The notes: generated by a model not told the origin, from the sequence alone. A DNA stretch of 64,000 nucleotides from Mycobacterium sp. Root265 (GCF_001428895.1 NZ_LMJA01000004.1:99787-163786); one strand, 5' to 3'. Shown: positions 1 to 9,802, counted from the first letter of the stretch. Made by a program: numbers and translations.

Positions 1-1078
1 GGAGAACTCGGCGTTCGGCCCGACCCGCAACCCGTGGGACACCGACCGGGTGCCCGGCGGCTCCGGTGGTGGCAGCGCCGCCGCCCTGGCGGCCTTCCAG
101 GCGCCGCTGGCAATCGGCACCGACACCGGCGGCTCGATCCGCCAGCCCGCCGCCCTCACCGCGACCGTCGGCGTGAAGCCGACCTACGGCACGGTCAGTC
201 GCTACGGTCTGGTCGCCTGCGCGTCCTCGCTGGACCAGGGCGGGCCGTGCGCGCGCACCGTGCTCGACACCGCGCTGCTGCATCAGGTCATCGCGGGCCA
301 TGACGTACGGGACTCCACCTCGGTGGACGCCCCGGTGCCCGATGTCGTGGCAGCCGCCCGTGCGGGCGCGAGCGGTGACCTCAAGGGCGTGCGCATCGGC
401 GTGGTGAAGCAGCTGCGCGGCGACGGGTATCAGCCCGGCGTGCTCGCCTCGTTCAACACCGCCGTGGACCAGCTCACCGCGCTCGGCGCCGAGGTGACCG
501 AGGTGGACTGCCCGCACTTCGATCATGCGATGGCGGCCTACTACCTGATCCTGCCCTCGGAGGTGTCCTCCAACCTCGCCCGGTTCGATGCGATGCGGTT
601 CGGGCTGCGCGTCGGCGACGACGGCACGCACAGTGCCGAAGAGGTGATGGCCCTGACCCGCGCGGCCGGATTCGGCCCGGAAGTCAAGCGCCGCATCATG
701 ATCGGCACCTACGCCCTGTCGGCCGGGTACTACGACGCCTACTACAACCAGGCGCAGAAGGTCCGCACCCTGATCGCCCGCGACCTCGACGAGGCCTACC
801 AGAAGGTCGACGTGCTGGTTTCCCCCGCGACGCCGACCACAGCCTTCCGGCTGGGGGAGAAGGTCGACGATCCGCTGGCCATGTACCTGTTCGACCTGTG
901 CACGTTGCCGCTGAACCTGGCCGGGCACTGCGGTATGTCGGTGCCCTCGGGTCTGGCGGCCGAGGACAATCTGCCCGTCGGTCTGCAGATCATGGCGCCG
1001 GCGCTGGCCGATGACCGGCTCTACCGGGTCGGTGCGGCCTACGAAACGGCGCGGGGAGCGCTGCCCACCGCGCTGTAG
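1..1078 (+). CDS. gatA: Aspartyl/glutamyl-tRNA(Asn/Gln) amidotransferase subunit A (3' part)
   Basis: C-terminal part of the amidase subunit of GatCAB, which releases ammonia from glutamine so that Glu-tRNA(Gln) can be converted to Gln-tRNA(Gln). The reading frame is open from base 2, so the true start lies upstream of the window. The Gly/Ser-rich amidase signature ([10 protein letters not shown]) is followed by [10 protein letters not shown], which carries the nucleophilic Ser, and by the conserved [15 protein letters not shown] stretch. The catalytic Lys must be upstream. The frame ends in TAG. The gatB partner is at 8290, separated by several inserted genes; gatC is not in the window. Family assignment is secure. 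Confidence 0.97.
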   Translation, partial: ENSAFGPTRNPWDTDRVPGGSGGGSAAALAAFQAPLAIGTDTGGSIRQPAALTATVGVKPTYGTVSRYGLVACASSLDQGGPCARTVLDTALLHQVIAGHDVRDSTSVDAPVPDVVAAARAGASGDLKGVRIGVVKQLRGDGYQPGVLASFNTAVDQLTALGAEVTEVDCPHFDHAMAAYYLILPSEVSSNLARFDAMRFGLRVGDDGTHSAEEVMALTRAAGFGPEVKRRIMIGTYALSAGYYDAYYNQAQKVRTLIARDLDEAYQKVDVLVSPATPTTAFRLGEKVDDPLAMYLFDLCTLPLNLAGHCGMSVPSGLAAEDNLPVGLQIMAPALADDRLYRVGAAYETARGALPTAL

Positions 1079-1081
1079 CCG

Positions 1082-2812
1082 TCAGTCCAGGATGCGGCGC
1101 GCCACATTGGTGCTGACCAGATCCAGCAGCTCGTCGGACCGTCCGGCCAGGATGGTCCGGATCGCGTACAGCGAGAAGCCCTTGGCCTGTTCGACGGTGA
1201 TGGCCGGCGGAATGGACAGCTCCTGACGCGCGGTCACCACGTCGATCACCGCCGGGCCGTCGTGGGCGAACGCCTCGGTGAGCGCGGACTCGAGGTCACC
1301 TGGCTGTTCCACCCGTCGGCCGAAGAGCCCCAGTGACCGCGCGACGGCCGCGAAGTCGGGATTGTGCAGGTCGGTGCCGAAGGTCACGATGCCGGCCGCC
1401 TTCATCTCCAGTTCCACGAAGTTCAGCGACGAGTTGTTGAACACGATCACCTTCACCGGCAGCCGGTTCTGGCTCAGGGTGATCAGCTCACCGAACAGCA
1501 TGGTCAGTCCGCCGTCGCCGGCGAAGGCCACCACCTGCCGGTCGCGGTCCACGGTCTGGGCGCCGATGGCCAGCGGCAGCGCACACGCCATGGTGCCGTG
1601 GTTGAACGAGCCCAGCAGGCGCCTGCGCCCGTTCATCGTCAGGTATCGCGCCGCCCACACCACCGGTGATCCGACGTCGACGGTGAACACCGCATCGTCG
1701 TCGGCCAGCCGATCGGCCGCGGCGGCAAGGTATTCCGGCCGAATGGGGGTTTTGTCGCGGTCGTTGACGGCGAGCTCGTCGAGCCGGCGCCGGGTCTTGC
1801 GGTAGTGCGTCAGCGACCGGTCCAGATGCGTGCGGTCGTTCTTGGCGGTGAGCAGCGGCTGCAAGGCGGCCATGGTGTCGCCGACGGAGCCGACCAGACC
1901 GAGGTCGATGGGGGTGCGCCGGCCCAGGTTGCGGCCGCGGATGTCCACCTGGATGACGGTGGCGCGCTCGGGATAGAACTGCCGGTACGGGAAGTCCGTG
2001 CCCAGCATGAGCAGCACCTCGGCCTCCTTGATGGCCTTGTAGCCGGAGGCGAATCCGAGCAGGCCCGTCATCCCGACGTCGTACGGATTGTCGTATTCGA
2101 CGAACTCCTTGCCGCGCAGCGCGTGCACCACCGGCGCCTGCACGGTGCCGGCCAAGGTCACCAGCTCGTCGTGGGCGCCCTCGACACCGGCGCCCGCCAG
2201 GATGGTGATCTTGCTGGAGTTGTTGAGAATGGTTGCGGCCTTGCGCAATTCATCATCGGCAGGCCGGCAGATCGAGCGGGTGGGCAGCACGGGAGTGACC
2301 CTCAGGTCGCCGACCTTGTGCAGGAACACCTCGCCGGGGATGACGACGACGGCCACCCCGTTCTCCTCGACGGCGGCACGCATGGCCATCTGCAGCACCC
2401 GTGGCGCGGCCTCCGGTGTGGTGACCAGCTCGCAGTACACGCTGCACTCGCGGAACAGTTCCTGCGGCCGGGTCTCCTGGAAGTACTCCGAGCCGATCTC
2501 GGACTGCGGGATGTGCGCCGCGATGGCCAGCACCGGCACCCGGCTGCGCTGGGCGTCGAAGAGCCCGTTGATCAGGTGCAGGTTGCCCGGCCCGCAACTG
2601 CCCGCGCAGACCGCGAGTTGTCCGGTCAGGGCGGCATCGCCGGCCGCGGCGAAACCGGCCGCCTCCTCGTGGCGAACGTGTTCCCAGGTGAAGCCGTCGG
2701 CACGCCGGATGGCGTCGGTCAGCCCGTTGAGACTGTCTCCGGGCAGCCCGTAGACGCGGGTGATCCCACTGGCCTGCAGTGTCGAGATGACGTGATCGGC
2801 GAAGGTGGTCAT
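1082..2812 (-). CDS. poxB: Pyruvate dehydrogenase (quinone), PoxB-type ThDP enzyme
   Basis: A 576-residue protein that probably oxidises pyruvate to acetate and CO2, passing electrons to membrane quinone. The N-terminal part closely follows E. coli PoxB as recalled: the ThDP-activating Glu lies in HEE at residues 48-50, followed by LAVCAGSCGPGNLHLINGLF and the PQELFREC segment. The C-terminal ThDP site is GDGGLTMLFGEL followed by FNN about 25 residues later. The length matches E. coli PoxB (572). It is convergent with gatA (3-base gap) and divergent from pfkA across 77 bp. In M. tuberculosis gatA and pfkA are neighbours, so this gene interrupts that order. A related acetolactate-synthase-like activity cannot be excluded. 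Confidence 0.88.
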   Translation of the reverse strand: MTTFADHVISTLQASGITRVYGLPGDSLNGLTDAIRRADGFTWEHVRHEEAAGFAAAGDAALTGQLAVCAGSCGPGNLHLINGLFDAQRSRVPVLAIAAHIPQSEIGSEYFQETRPQELFRECSVYCELVTTPEAAPRVLQMAMRAAVEENGVAVVVIPGEVFLHKVGDLRVTPVLPTRSICRPADDELRKAATILNNSSKITILAGAGVEGAHDELVTLAGTVQAPVVHALRGKEFVEYDNPYDVGMTGLLGFASGYKAIKEAEVLLMLGTDFPYRQFYPERATVIQVDIRGRNLGRRTPIDLGLVGSVGDTMAALQPLLTAKNDRTHLDRSLTHYRKTRRRLDELAVNDRDKTPIRPEYLAAAADRLADDDAVFTVDVGSPVVWAARYLTMNGRRRLLGSFNHGTMACALPLAIGAQTVDRDRQVVAFAGDGGLTMLFGELITLSQNRLPVKVIVFNNSSLNFVELEMKAAGIVTFGTDLHNPDFAAVARSLGLFGRRVEQPGDLESALTEAFAHDGPAVIDVVTARQELSIPPAITVEQAKGFSLYAIRTILAGRSDELLDLVSTNVARRILD

Positions 2813-2889
2813 ACCTCAACCCTAAGACGCTGAGCTCCACTTTCGCTGTGGGCGAGCCCGGACTGGACGAAGCTGGCAGGATCTAACCC

Positions 2890-3921
2890 ATGCGTATTGG
2901 TGTTCTCACAGGTGGCGGTGACTGTCCTGGCCTGAATGCGGTGATCCGCGCGGTGGTGCGCACCAGTGCGGTGCGGTACGGCTCGTCGGTGGTGGGTTTC
3001 CAGGACGGCTGGCGCGGTTTGTTGGAAGACCGCCGCATCCAGCTGTCGAACGACGACCGCAATGACCGGCTGCTCGCCAAGGGCGGCACCATGCTGGGCA
3101 CCGCGCGTGTCAACCCGGACAAGCTGCGCGCCGGTCTGGACCAGATCAAGCAGACCCTCGAAGACAACGGGATCGACGTCCTGATTCCCATCGGCGGCGA
3201 GGGCACGCTGACCGCGGCGCACTGGCTGTCCGAGGAGAACGTCCCGGTGGTCGGGGTGCCCAAGACCATCGACAACGATATCGATTGCACCGACGTCACT
3301 TTCGGCCATGACACCGCCCTGCACGTCGCGACCGACGCCATCGACCGGCTGCACAGCACCGCCGAATCGCATCAGCGGGTGATGCTGGTCGAGGTGATGG
3401 GCCGCCACGCCGGGTGGATCGCGCTCAACGCCGGCCTGGCCTCGGGGGCGCACATGACGCTGATCCCCGAGCAACCTTTCGACGTGGAGGAAGTGTGCCG
3501 GCTGGTCAAACAGCGCTTCGTGCGCGGTGATTCGCACTTCATCTGTGTGGTGGCCGAGGGTGCCAAGCCTGCAGAGGGTTCGATGCAGCTCAAGCAGGGC
3601 GGTACCGACGAGTTCGGGCACGAGAAGTTCACCGGTGTGGCACACCAGCTCGGCGTCGAGATCGAGAAGCGGATCAACAAGGAAGTGCGGGTCACGGTGC
3701 TCGGCCACGTGCAGCGTGGCGGTACCCCGACGCCGTATGACCGGGTGCTGGCCACCCGATTCGGCGTCAACGCCGCCGACGCCGCGCACGCGGGTGAGTA
3801 CGGGATGATGGTGTCGCTGCGCGGACAGGAAATCGGCCGGGTCCCGCTGGCCGACGCCGTGCGTCAGCTCAAGCTCGTCCCGCAAAGCCGCTATGACGAT
3901 GCCGCGGAGTTCTTCGGGTAG
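2890..3921 (+). CDS. pfkA: 6-phosphofructokinase
   Basis: A 343-residue group A phosphofructokinase, which phosphorylates fructose 6-phosphate to the 1,6-bisphosphate in glycolysis. The nucleotide loop GGGDCPGLN is at residues 8-16, GGEGT at 102-106 and the catalytic PKTIDND at 124-130, followed by TFGHDTA and the MGRHAGW sugar-phosphate motif. The length equals the mycobacterial enzyme. The GGEGT segment resembles the actinobacterial ATP-using group rather than the GGDDT form of PPi enzymes, but donor specificity is inferred. The ATG lies directly after a short divergent spacer shared with poxB. Confidence 0.96.
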   Translation: MRIGVLTGGGDCPGLNAVIRAVVRTSAVRYGSSVVGFQDGWRGLLEDRRIQLSNDDRNDRLLAKGGTMLGTARVNPDKLRAGLDQIKQTLEDNGIDVLIPIGGEGTLTAAHWLSEENVPVVGVPKTIDNDIDCTDVTFGHDTALHVATDAIDRLHSTAESHQRVMLVEVMGRHAGWIALNAGLASGAHMTLIPEQPFDVEEVCRLVKQRFVRGDSHFICVVAEGAKPAEGSMQLKQGGTDEFGHEKFTGVAHQLGVEIEKRINKEVRVTVLGHVQRGGTPTPYDRVLATRFGVNAADAAHAGEYGMMVSLRGQEIGRVPLADAVRQLKLVPQSRYDDAAEFFG

Positions 3922-3972
3922 CCGCGGCTGGTCCGCGCTTCGCGCTTCCCGATGTTTGCAAAGGCGGCAACC

Positions 3973-3991
3973 AAGTTAGTCGTCCTTACTT
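3973..3991. promoter_or_regulatory. Near-palindromic AT-rich dyad upstream of DyP cluster
   Basis: Arms AAGTTAG and CTTACTT (6 of 7 positions symmetrical) flank TCGTC, in the 205-bp gap between pfkA and the DyP cluster, about 135 bp before the first start codon. It does not match the IdeR consensus. It may be an operator; no regulator is assigned. Confidence 0.25.
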
Positions 3992-4126
3992 TTTCCCGGC
4001 GAGCCCCGGCCGCATCGAAATCGCCTAAGCCGCAGGCGGATCAGTGATTTCACCTCTTGCAGTTCGCGCGCCGGAACGGGTCTCCGGGTGTAGCGTCCGA
4101 GACACCGAATCGGGAAAGGTGTCGAC

Positions 4127-4687
4127 ATGGCGGCAGGGAATGACGACTGGACCAAGCCGGCAGCGATGGCCATCCCCAAAGAGGGCTATTTTGAGCTGGA
4201 ACGCGGAAGGTACGGTCCGGTCTACCCCAGGACGCCCGCGTGCCACGGCTTCTCGATCATCGCGAAGGTGAAAGAGGGCCGCGAGGAGGCGGTCCGCGCC
4301 TACGGCAAGACGATCGAGGAGACCATCGCGGCGAGCCCGGAGGCATTGGCGCCGCTGAAGTTGCACTACCTGCGGTGGAATCTCTTCGACATCGGTTCCG
4401 GCCTGCACTTCCAGTACATGGGCATCTTCGACACCGACTTCGACAAATACACCGAGGATGCCGTCCAGTTGTTCAGTGCGACCGGCATCACCACCATTTT
4501 CACCCAACTCGAAGGCTTCCCCGAGGACTGGAAGGAGAACCCCGAGGCCTTCATCAAGTTCGTCCGCGACCACCAGCAGCCGAGCTTCCTGGAATACGGC
4601 GAATACCCCTACGTGACCGCCGACGAGATCAAGAAGGCACTGAAACTCAAGGCCGCCTTCTCGGACATGCTCGACCAGATGCAGTGA
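4127..4687 (+). CDS. Hypothetical protein, first gene of DyP-peroxidase cluster
   Basis: A 186-residue soluble protein with no signal peptide or membrane segment, not confidently recognised. Residues 40-115 have an alpha/beta ferredoxin-like look: a strand HGFSIIAKV, a helix, then the KLHYLRWNLFDIGSGLHFQY block at 78-97 and FDTDFDKY at 101-108. This RW-strand-FD pattern resembles half-domains found next to or fused with some DyP-like peroxidases; that link is inferred. The ATG follows GGGAAAGG at suitable spacing. Its stop overlaps the GTG of the peroxidase gene (GTGA), so the two are translationally coupled. It probably partners the peroxidase; no reaction can be assigned. Confidence 0.75.
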   Translation: MAAGNDDWTKPAAMAIPKEGYFELERGRYGPVYPRTPACHGFSIIAKVKEGREEAVRAYGKTIEETIAASPEALAPLKLHYLRWNLFDIGSGLHFQYMGIFDTDFDKYTEDAVQLFSATGITTIFTQLEGFPEDWKENPEAFIKFVRDHQQPSFLEYGEYPYVTADEIKKALKLKAAFSDMLDQMQ

Positions 4688-6018
4688 CCACAACGCTCGA
4701 ATTCGACGATATCCAGCACATCCTGCTGACCAGGACGCCGGCGATCACCGGGCGTTACGAGTTCCTGACGTTCGATACCCCGGCCGGTGGACGCGCCTGG
4801 CTGACGGCATTGCTCGATCGGGTGCAGTCCGCATCCGACGCCACATCGACCATGGACGAATCGGACCGCTGGGTCACCCTCGCGTTCACCTGGACCGGCC
4901 TGCGCGCACTCGGCGTGCCCGAGGAATCGCTGGCCACCTTCCCCGACGCGTTCCGCGAGGGGATGGCCGGCAGGGCCGCCATCCTCGGTGACACCGGTAC
5001 GTGCGCACCCGAACACTGGGTCGGCGGGCTGGCCGGCGACGATGTGCACGCCATTGCGATCCTGTTCTCCCGCACCGACGAGCAGTGCGCCCGCTCGATC
5101 GAAGAACACGACAAACTGTTGGCGCGCACCGAGGGTGTGCGCAGCCTGTCCTACCTCGACCTGAACGCCTCGCCGCCGTTCAACTACGCCCACGATCATT
5201 TCGGCTTCCGGGACCGGCTGTCCCAGCCGGTCATGAAGGGCTCCGGCGAGGAACCGACACCGGGATCGGGCGACGCGCTGGAAGCCGGCGAGTTCATCCT
5301 CGGGTATCCCGACGAGAACGGTCCGGTCGCGAATCTTCCTCAGCCCGAGATCTTGTCGCGCAACGGAAGTTTCATGGCCTACCGCAGGCTGCAGGAGCAC
5401 GTCGGAACGTTTCGCGAGTATCTGAGCGATCACGCCGAGACGCCCGAGGAGCAGGAACTGCTGGCCGCCAAGTTCATGGGCCGCTGGCGCAGCGGCGCAC
5501 CACTGGTGCTGGCACCCGAGCACGACGATCCGGAGTTGGGTGCCGACCCGATGCGCAACAACGATTTCAACTACAAGGAGATGGATCCGCACGGGTACGC
5601 CTGCCCGCTGGGTTCGCACGCCCGCCGGCTCAACCCGCGTGACACTGCGCATTACATGAACCGTCGCCGGATGATCCGGCGCGGCGCCACCTACGGTCCG
5701 GCGCTACCCGACGGCGCACCCGATGACGGTGTCGAGCGCGGTATCGCGGCGTTCATCATCTGTGCAGATCTGGTGCGCCAGTTCGAATTCGCGCAAAACG
5801 TCTGGATCAATGACAAGGCATTCCACGAGTTGGGCAATGAGCACGATCCGATCGCCGGGACCCAGGACGGCACGCTGGATTTCACCGTCCCCAACCGGCC
5901 GATCCGCAAGGTCCATAAGGGCCTGCCGGCGTTCACCACCCTCACCGGAGGGGCGTACTTCTTTCTGCCGGGCATGTCGGCGATGAGGTACCTGGCGGCA
6001 CTGGACACGGGAGAGTGA
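4684..6018 (+). CDS. DyP-type heme peroxidase
   Basis: A 444-residue dye-decolorising-type peroxidase using H2O2 to oxidise an unknown substrate. The variant signature GFRDRLSQP (catalytic Asp at residue 177) is at 174-182, followed by LGYPDENG and NGSFMAYRRLQ. The proximal heme His is probably H312 in GSHARRLNPRD, and the distal Arg lies in RRRMIRRG (about 327-334). The GTG at 4684 was chosen because it overlaps the upstream stop by 4 bases. There is no signal peptide or Tat motif. The C-terminus (LAALDTGE) shows no obvious encapsulin-loading tail. It sits between two unknown genes in a tight + strand operon. Confidence 0.9.
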   Translation: MTTTLEFDDIQHILLTRTPAITGRYEFLTFDTPAGGRAWLTALLDRVQSASDATSTMDESDRWVTLAFTWTGLRALGVPEESLATFPDAFREGMAGRAAILGDTGTCAPEHWVGGLAGDDVHAIAILFSRTDEQCARSIEEHDKLLARTEGVRSLSYLDLNASPPFNYAHDHFGFRDRLSQPVMKGSGEEPTPGSGDALEAGEFILGYPDENGPVANLPQPEILSRNGSFMAYRRLQEHVGTFREYLSDHAETPEEQELLAAKFMGRWRSGAPLVLAPEHDDPELGADPMRNNDFNYKEMDPHGYACPLGSHARRLNPRDTAHYMNRRRMIRRGATYGPALPDGAPDDGVERGIAAFIICADLVRQFEFAQNVWINDKAFHELGNEHDPIAGTQDGTLDFTVPNRPIRKVHKGLPAFTTLTGGAYFFLPGMSAMRYLAALDTGE

Positions 6019-6019
6019 C

Positions 6020-7027
6020 ATGACCGCTGCGCGCACCTACAACCAATCCCATGTGCCGCGACCGCACAACGGGCGCCGCCGGATCAGCATCTACTGGACG
6101 TGGAGTTATCCCTGGGAGGCGCAACGCGATCCGGCGGCCATGGCGAACCGGTTCTCGACCATCACCGAAGTCCGCAATGTGCTGTGGCCGGCCTACGAGA
6201 CGCCCGAATACGACGCGGCGAACTTCCTGCAAGGCATCCCGGGCACGCTCGAACTCTTCCACCGGTCCACGCTGGCGTTCCAGGCGCTGGCCGAGGAAGC
6301 CACCGGGCATCCAGTGGCGGTGTTCCAGCGAATCGACCAGGCCGGCTACCGGCTACCGATCGACGAACGCATCCTGGCCGACACCGACACCCTGATGGTG
6401 TTCGGGCTCGACCATCTGCCGTCGGCGCAGGACGCCGACCCCGACGAGATCGCCGCGATCAAGCAGTGGCTGCAACGGGAGGGCACCTGCCTGGTGCTGG
6501 CCCCGCACCATGACGTGGGATTCACCGACGACTACGACCAGCGCCAGGTCGAGTACCTGCACCACGGCGACCGGCTGGTGCCCCGGCAGCAGCGTTTCAG
6601 CCAGTACACCCGCTCCCTGATGGCGGCGCTGCAGGTACCGGTGCACAACACCTGGGGGCTGCGCCCGGCCGTCGTCGACGGCACCACCAACCAGATCGCG
6701 CCGCTGACCGCGTTTCACGATCTCGACGGGACCGGCCTGCTGGCCGACGTCACCACCTTCAACTTCCACCCGCACCTGCCGCACTACGAACTGACCGCCC
6801 CCGAAAGCGCGGATCTGGTGGTGCTCGGCAAGCAGCGCGTCGACCCCAATCGGCCCCACCCCTTCACCGCGGCCGGCCATACGGAGTTCAACGCATTGAT
6901 CTCGATGCCACCGACCGGGGCACGGGCGGGTCACATGGTGCTGGTCGACTCCACGAACTTCACCACCCTGTTCGGCGGCACCGACAGCCTGCAGAACTTC
7001 TGGCGCAACGTCGCCACCATGACGTGA
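6020..7027 (+). CDS. Hypothetical protein, third gene of DyP cluster
   Basis: A 335-residue predicted soluble protein whose ATG lies one base after the peroxidase stop. It is not recognised as a named family. The middle region (about 125-165: a strand DTLMVFGL, then a helix and CLVLAPHHDVG) looks like a Rossmann-type or glutamine-amidotransferase-like alpha/beta core. The rest is rich in His, Trp and Tyr (for example YLHHGDR, FHPHLPHYE), which could bind metal or heme. No catalytic Cys is evident. Co-translation with the peroxidase suggests a shared pathway. Function unknown. Confidence 0.75.
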   Translation: MTAARTYNQSHVPRPHNGRRRISIYWTWSYPWEAQRDPAAMANRFSTITEVRNVLWPAYETPEYDAANFLQGIPGTLELFHRSTLAFQALAEEATGHPVAVFQRIDQAGYRLPIDERILADTDTLMVFGLDHLPSAQDADPDEIAAIKQWLQREGTCLVLAPHHDVGFTDDYDQRQVEYLHHGDRLVPRQQRFSQYTRSLMAALQVPVHNTWGLRPAVVDGTTNQIAPLTAFHDLDGTGLLADVTTFNFHPHLPHYELTAPESADLVVLGKQRVDPNRPHPFTAAGHTEFNALISMPPTGARAGHMVLVDSTNFTTLFGGTDSLQNFWRNVATMT

Positions 7028-7034
7028 TTCCCGC

Positions 7035-7727
7035 TCACGCCGACGCGAAGGCCTCGCGCCGGACCATCTGCCACAGGGTGGGAGTATCGGCCACGGTGGA
7101 GATCGTCACACGGGAATTCGGCCCGGATGTCTGCGCCAGCGCCAGCAGATAATGCGCAAGGTCGGTACGTGAGGTGAAGGCCCCCACCGGATCGACCTTT
7201 CCGGCAACGTATTCGGTGACATGGTCCAGATCGAACAAGCCGGACGGGCGCACCACCGTCCAGTCCAGCCCGCAGCCGGACACCACCGCTTCCATTGCGC
7301 GCTGATCGGCGTAGGTGGTCCGGCCGATGCTCGTCTTGAGGACGGGCTCGACGAATTTCAGGGCCAACGGCGCTCCGGTGCGCCCGGGATAGGTGGCCAC
7401 CGCGGTCGAGCTGACGGCGATGAGGCGCCGAATCCCACTGTCCGCCATGGCCTTGACGATGTTCTGAGCGGCGACCGAGTAGGTGTCGATGCGGCGCAGG
7501 CCCATCGGCACGCCGAGCACCGATATCACGGCATCAGCACCCGCGACGGCGGCTGCGACATCGGCGGGGTGATGGGCGTCCGCCTCGGCGACGCGTAGCC
7601 GCTCGCCGGACAGTGGAAACCCGGCGGGCTTGCGCGTCACCGCGACCGCATCGTGTCCTGCGTCGAGGACCTGCTGGGTCAGCAGCCGACCGGTCTGACC
7701 GTTCGCGCCGAAGACGGCAATGCGCAT
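7035..7727 (-). CDS. NAD(P)H-binding SDR/NmrA-like protein
   Basis: A 230-residue atypical short-chain dehydrogenase/NmrA-like protein. The dinucleotide-binding loop GANGQTGR is at residues 7-14. The later segment with AVSSTAV and TVVRPSGL matches the NAD(P)-binding epimerase family (PF13460 type). The second in-frame ATG (7727) was chosen because the protein then opens directly with the beta strand MRIAVFG. It may be an enzyme or a redox sensor. It is divergent from a MarR regulator across a short intergenic region holding a multi-part dyad, so it is probably that regulator's target. Confidence 0.85.
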   Translation of the reverse strand: MRIAVFGANGQTGRLLTQQVLDAGHDAVAVTRKPAGFPLSGERLRVAEADAHHPADVAAAVAGADAVISVLGVPMGLRRIDTYSVAAQNIVKAMADSGIRRLIAVSSTAVATYPGRTGAPLALKFVEPVLKTSIGRTTYADQRAMEAVVSGCGLDWTVVRPSGLFDLDHVTEYVAGKVDPVGAFTSRTDLAHYLLALAQTSGPNSRVTISTVADTPTLWQMVRREAFASA

Positions 7728-7736
7728 GATGATCTC

Positions 7737-7777
7737 CAATAGTCACTGGTTGTGATTATCACACTATATGACTATCA
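7737..7777. promoter_or_regulatory. Nested operator dyad between NmrA-like gene and marR
   Basis: An 11-bp perfect palindrome GTGATTATCAC (7752-7762) shares its centre, base 7757, with outer arms ATAGTCA (7739-7745) and TGACTAT (7769-7775). Read another way there are two direct nonamers, TGATTATCA (7753) and TGACTATCA (7769), and a third degenerate inverted copy at 7737-7745. The position between divergent genes and the low GC content fit an autoregulatory MarR operator. The DNA symmetry is seen directly; binding is inferred. Confidence 0.6.
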
Positions 7778-7799
7778 ATTCTCGGGCTAGTCTTGGGCG

Positions 7800-8273
7800 G
7801 TGACCGGACCCGGCATCGTCGAGCTGCATCAGCGCATCCCGTTCCTGCTGTCTCAGCTCGGCGTGCACATCGCCGACGACTTCGTCACCCGCCTGCTGCC
7901 CTACGAGGTGGGTCCGCGCACCTATGCGGTGCTGATGGCGCTCGCCGCCGGCGACGGACAGTCGCAGCGACAGCTCTCCCAGCGGCTCGGCATCCACCGC
8001 AACGCGATGGTCACGGTCATCGATGATCTGGAGGTCAAAGGCCTGGTGGCGCGCCGTCCGCACCCGGATGACCGCCGGGCCTTCGCCGTCACGCTGACGG
8101 ACGCCGGCCGTGAGCTGCTGCCCGATCTGGATGCCCAGGGGCGGGCCCAGGAGGACGAGATCACCGCCTCGCTGACGGCTCAGGAACGCACCGTGCTGCT
8201 GGGTCTGCTGCAGACCATCTCGGCGGGTCTGGGCATGAGCCCGGGTGTGCATCCGAAGCTGGCGGAGGGCTGA
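7800..8273 (+). CDS. MarR-family transcriptional regulator
   Basis: A 157-residue winged-helix regulator. The recognition region [28 protein letters not shown] is followed by the MarR wing signature [22 protein letters not shown] at 7800 is the only sensible start. Divergent transcription from the NmrA-like gene and the dyad at 7737-7777 suggest it represses both. The ligand is unknown. gatB follows after 16 bp, so readthrough into gatB is possible. Confidence 0.92.
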   Translation: MTGPGIVELHQRIPFLLSQLGVHIADDFVTRLLPYEVGPRTYAVLMALAAGDGQSQRQLSQRLGIHRNAMVTVIDDLEVKGLVARRPHPDDRRAFAVTLTDAGRELLPDLDAQGRAQEDEITASLTAQERTVLLGLLQTISAGLGMSPGVHPKLAEG

Positions 8274-8289
8274 CACTAAAATCGCGGTC

Positions 8290-9792
8290 ATGACCACTTC
8301 TACTGCCGACCTCGTCGACTACGACGACGTCATCGCCGAGTTCGACCCCGTGATGGGCATGGAAGTGCACGTCGAGCTGTCCACCGCCACCAAGATGTTC
8401 TGCCCGTGCGCCAACAAGTTCGGCGCCGAGCCCAACACGCAGGTGTGCCCGGTGTGCCTGGGCCTGCCCGGGTCACTGCCGGTGCTCAATCAGGCCGCGG
8501 TCGAATCGGCGATCCGGATCGGGCTGGCCCTCAACTGCGCCATCGCGCCCTGGGGACGTTTCGCCAGGAAGAACTACTTCTATCCCGATCAGCCGAAGAA
8601 CTATCAGATCTCCCAGTACGACGAGCCGATCGCCATCGACGGCTACTTGGACGTGCCGCTCGACGACGGCACCACCTGGCGCATCGAGATCGAACGCGCG
8701 CACATGGAAGAGGACACCGGCAAGCTCACCCACCTGGGCAGTGACACCGGCCGGATCTCCGGTGCGACCACCTCGCTCGCCGACTTCAACCGGGCCGGTG
8801 TGCCGCTGATCGAGATCGTCACCCGGCCCATCGAGGGCACCGGCGAACGGGCCCCGGAGATCGCGCGCGCATACGTGACCGCCCTGCGCGATCTGCTGCG
8901 CGGGCTCGATGTGTCCGATGTGCGGATGGACCAGGGATCGATGCGCTGCGATGCCAACCTGTCACTGAAACCCAAGGGCGCCAGTGAGTTCGGCACCCGC
9001 ACCGAGACCAAGAACGTCAACTCGCTCAAGAGTGTCGAGGTCGCGGTCCGCTACGAGATGCGCCGTCAGGCGGCGGTGCTGAAGTCCGGTGGCACCGTCA
9101 CCCAGGAGACCCGCCACTTCCACGAGGACGGACACACCAACGCGGGCCGCAGCAAGGAGACCGCGCAGGACTACCGGTACTTCCCGGAGCCCGACCTGGA
9201 GCCGGTGGCGCCGTCGGCCGAGCTGGTGGAGCGGTTGCGTGGCACCATCCCGGAGCTTCCGTGGTTGGTGCGCAACCGCGTTCAGCAGGAGTGGGGCATC
9301 TCCGATGAGGTGATGCGCGACCTGGTCAACAATGGCGCGATCGACCTGGTGGCCGCGACCGTGGCCCAGGGCGCGTCCAGCGAGTCCGCCCGCGCCCTGT
9401 GGGGAAACTTCCTCGTGCAGAAGGCCAACGAACAAGGGGTCGAACTCGAGGCTCTGCCGATCACGCCCACCCAGGTGGCCGCGGTGATCAAACTCGTGGA
9501 CGACGGCAAGCTGTCGAACAAGTTGGCCCGTCAGGTCATCGAGGGTGTGCTGGCCGGTGAGGGCGAACCCGAGCAGGTGATGAACGACCGCGGTCTGGTC
9601 GTGGTGCGCGACGATTCCCTGATCCAGGCCGCCATCGATGAGGCGCTGGCCGCCCAACCCGATATCGCCGAGAAGATCCGCGGCGGCAAGGTGCAGGCCG
9701 CAGGCGCGATCGTCGGCGCGGTGATGAAGGCGACCAAGGGCCAGGCCGACGCCGCCCGGGTGCGCGAACTGGTGCTCGCCGCCTGCTCCTGA
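8290..9792 (+). CDS. gatB: Aspartyl/glutamyl-tRNA amidotransferase subunit B
   Basis: A 500-residue subunit of GatCAB that binds the misacylated tRNA and activates the acyl group with ATP. The family opening [16 protein letters not shown] is followed by the Cys cluster (C-x-C, then [16 protein letters not shown]). [18 protein letters not shown] and the C-terminal YqeY-like helical tail ([21 protein letters not shown] region) are intact. The ATG at 8290 starts MTTSTADL; an upstream in-frame start would run back into marR. It converges with the HNH gene (10-bp gap). Confidence 0.97.
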   Translation: MTTSTADLVDYDDVIAEFDPVMGMEVHVELSTATKMFCPCANKFGAEPNTQVCPVCLGLPGSLPVLNQAAVESAIRIGLALNCAIAPWGRFARKNYFYPDQPKNYQISQYDEPIAIDGYLDVPLDDGTTWRIEIERAHMEEDTGKLTHLGSDTGRISGATTSLADFNRAGVPLIEIVTRPIEGTGERAPEIARAYVTALRDLLRGLDVSDVRMDQGSMRCDANLSLKPKGASEFGTRTETKNVNSLKSVEVAVRYEMRRQAAVLKSGGTVTQETRHFHEDGHTNAGRSKETAQDYRYFPEPDLEPVAPSAELVERLRGTIPELPWLVRNRVQQEWGISDEVMRDLVNNGAIDLVAATVAQGASSESARALWGNFLVQKANEQGVELEALPITPTQVAAVIKLVDDGKLSNKLARQVIEGVLAGEGEPEQVMNDRGLVVVRDDSLIQAAIDEALAAQPDIAEKIRGGKVQAAGAIVGAVMKATKGQADAARVRELVLAACS

Positions 9793-9802
9793 GTGACGTC
9801 GG

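Noticed and set aside
3973-3991. IdeR/iron box upstream of the DyP triad
   Set aside because: The dyad does not match the IdeR consensus (no AGGTTAGGCTAACC-like core), so iron control was not claimed.
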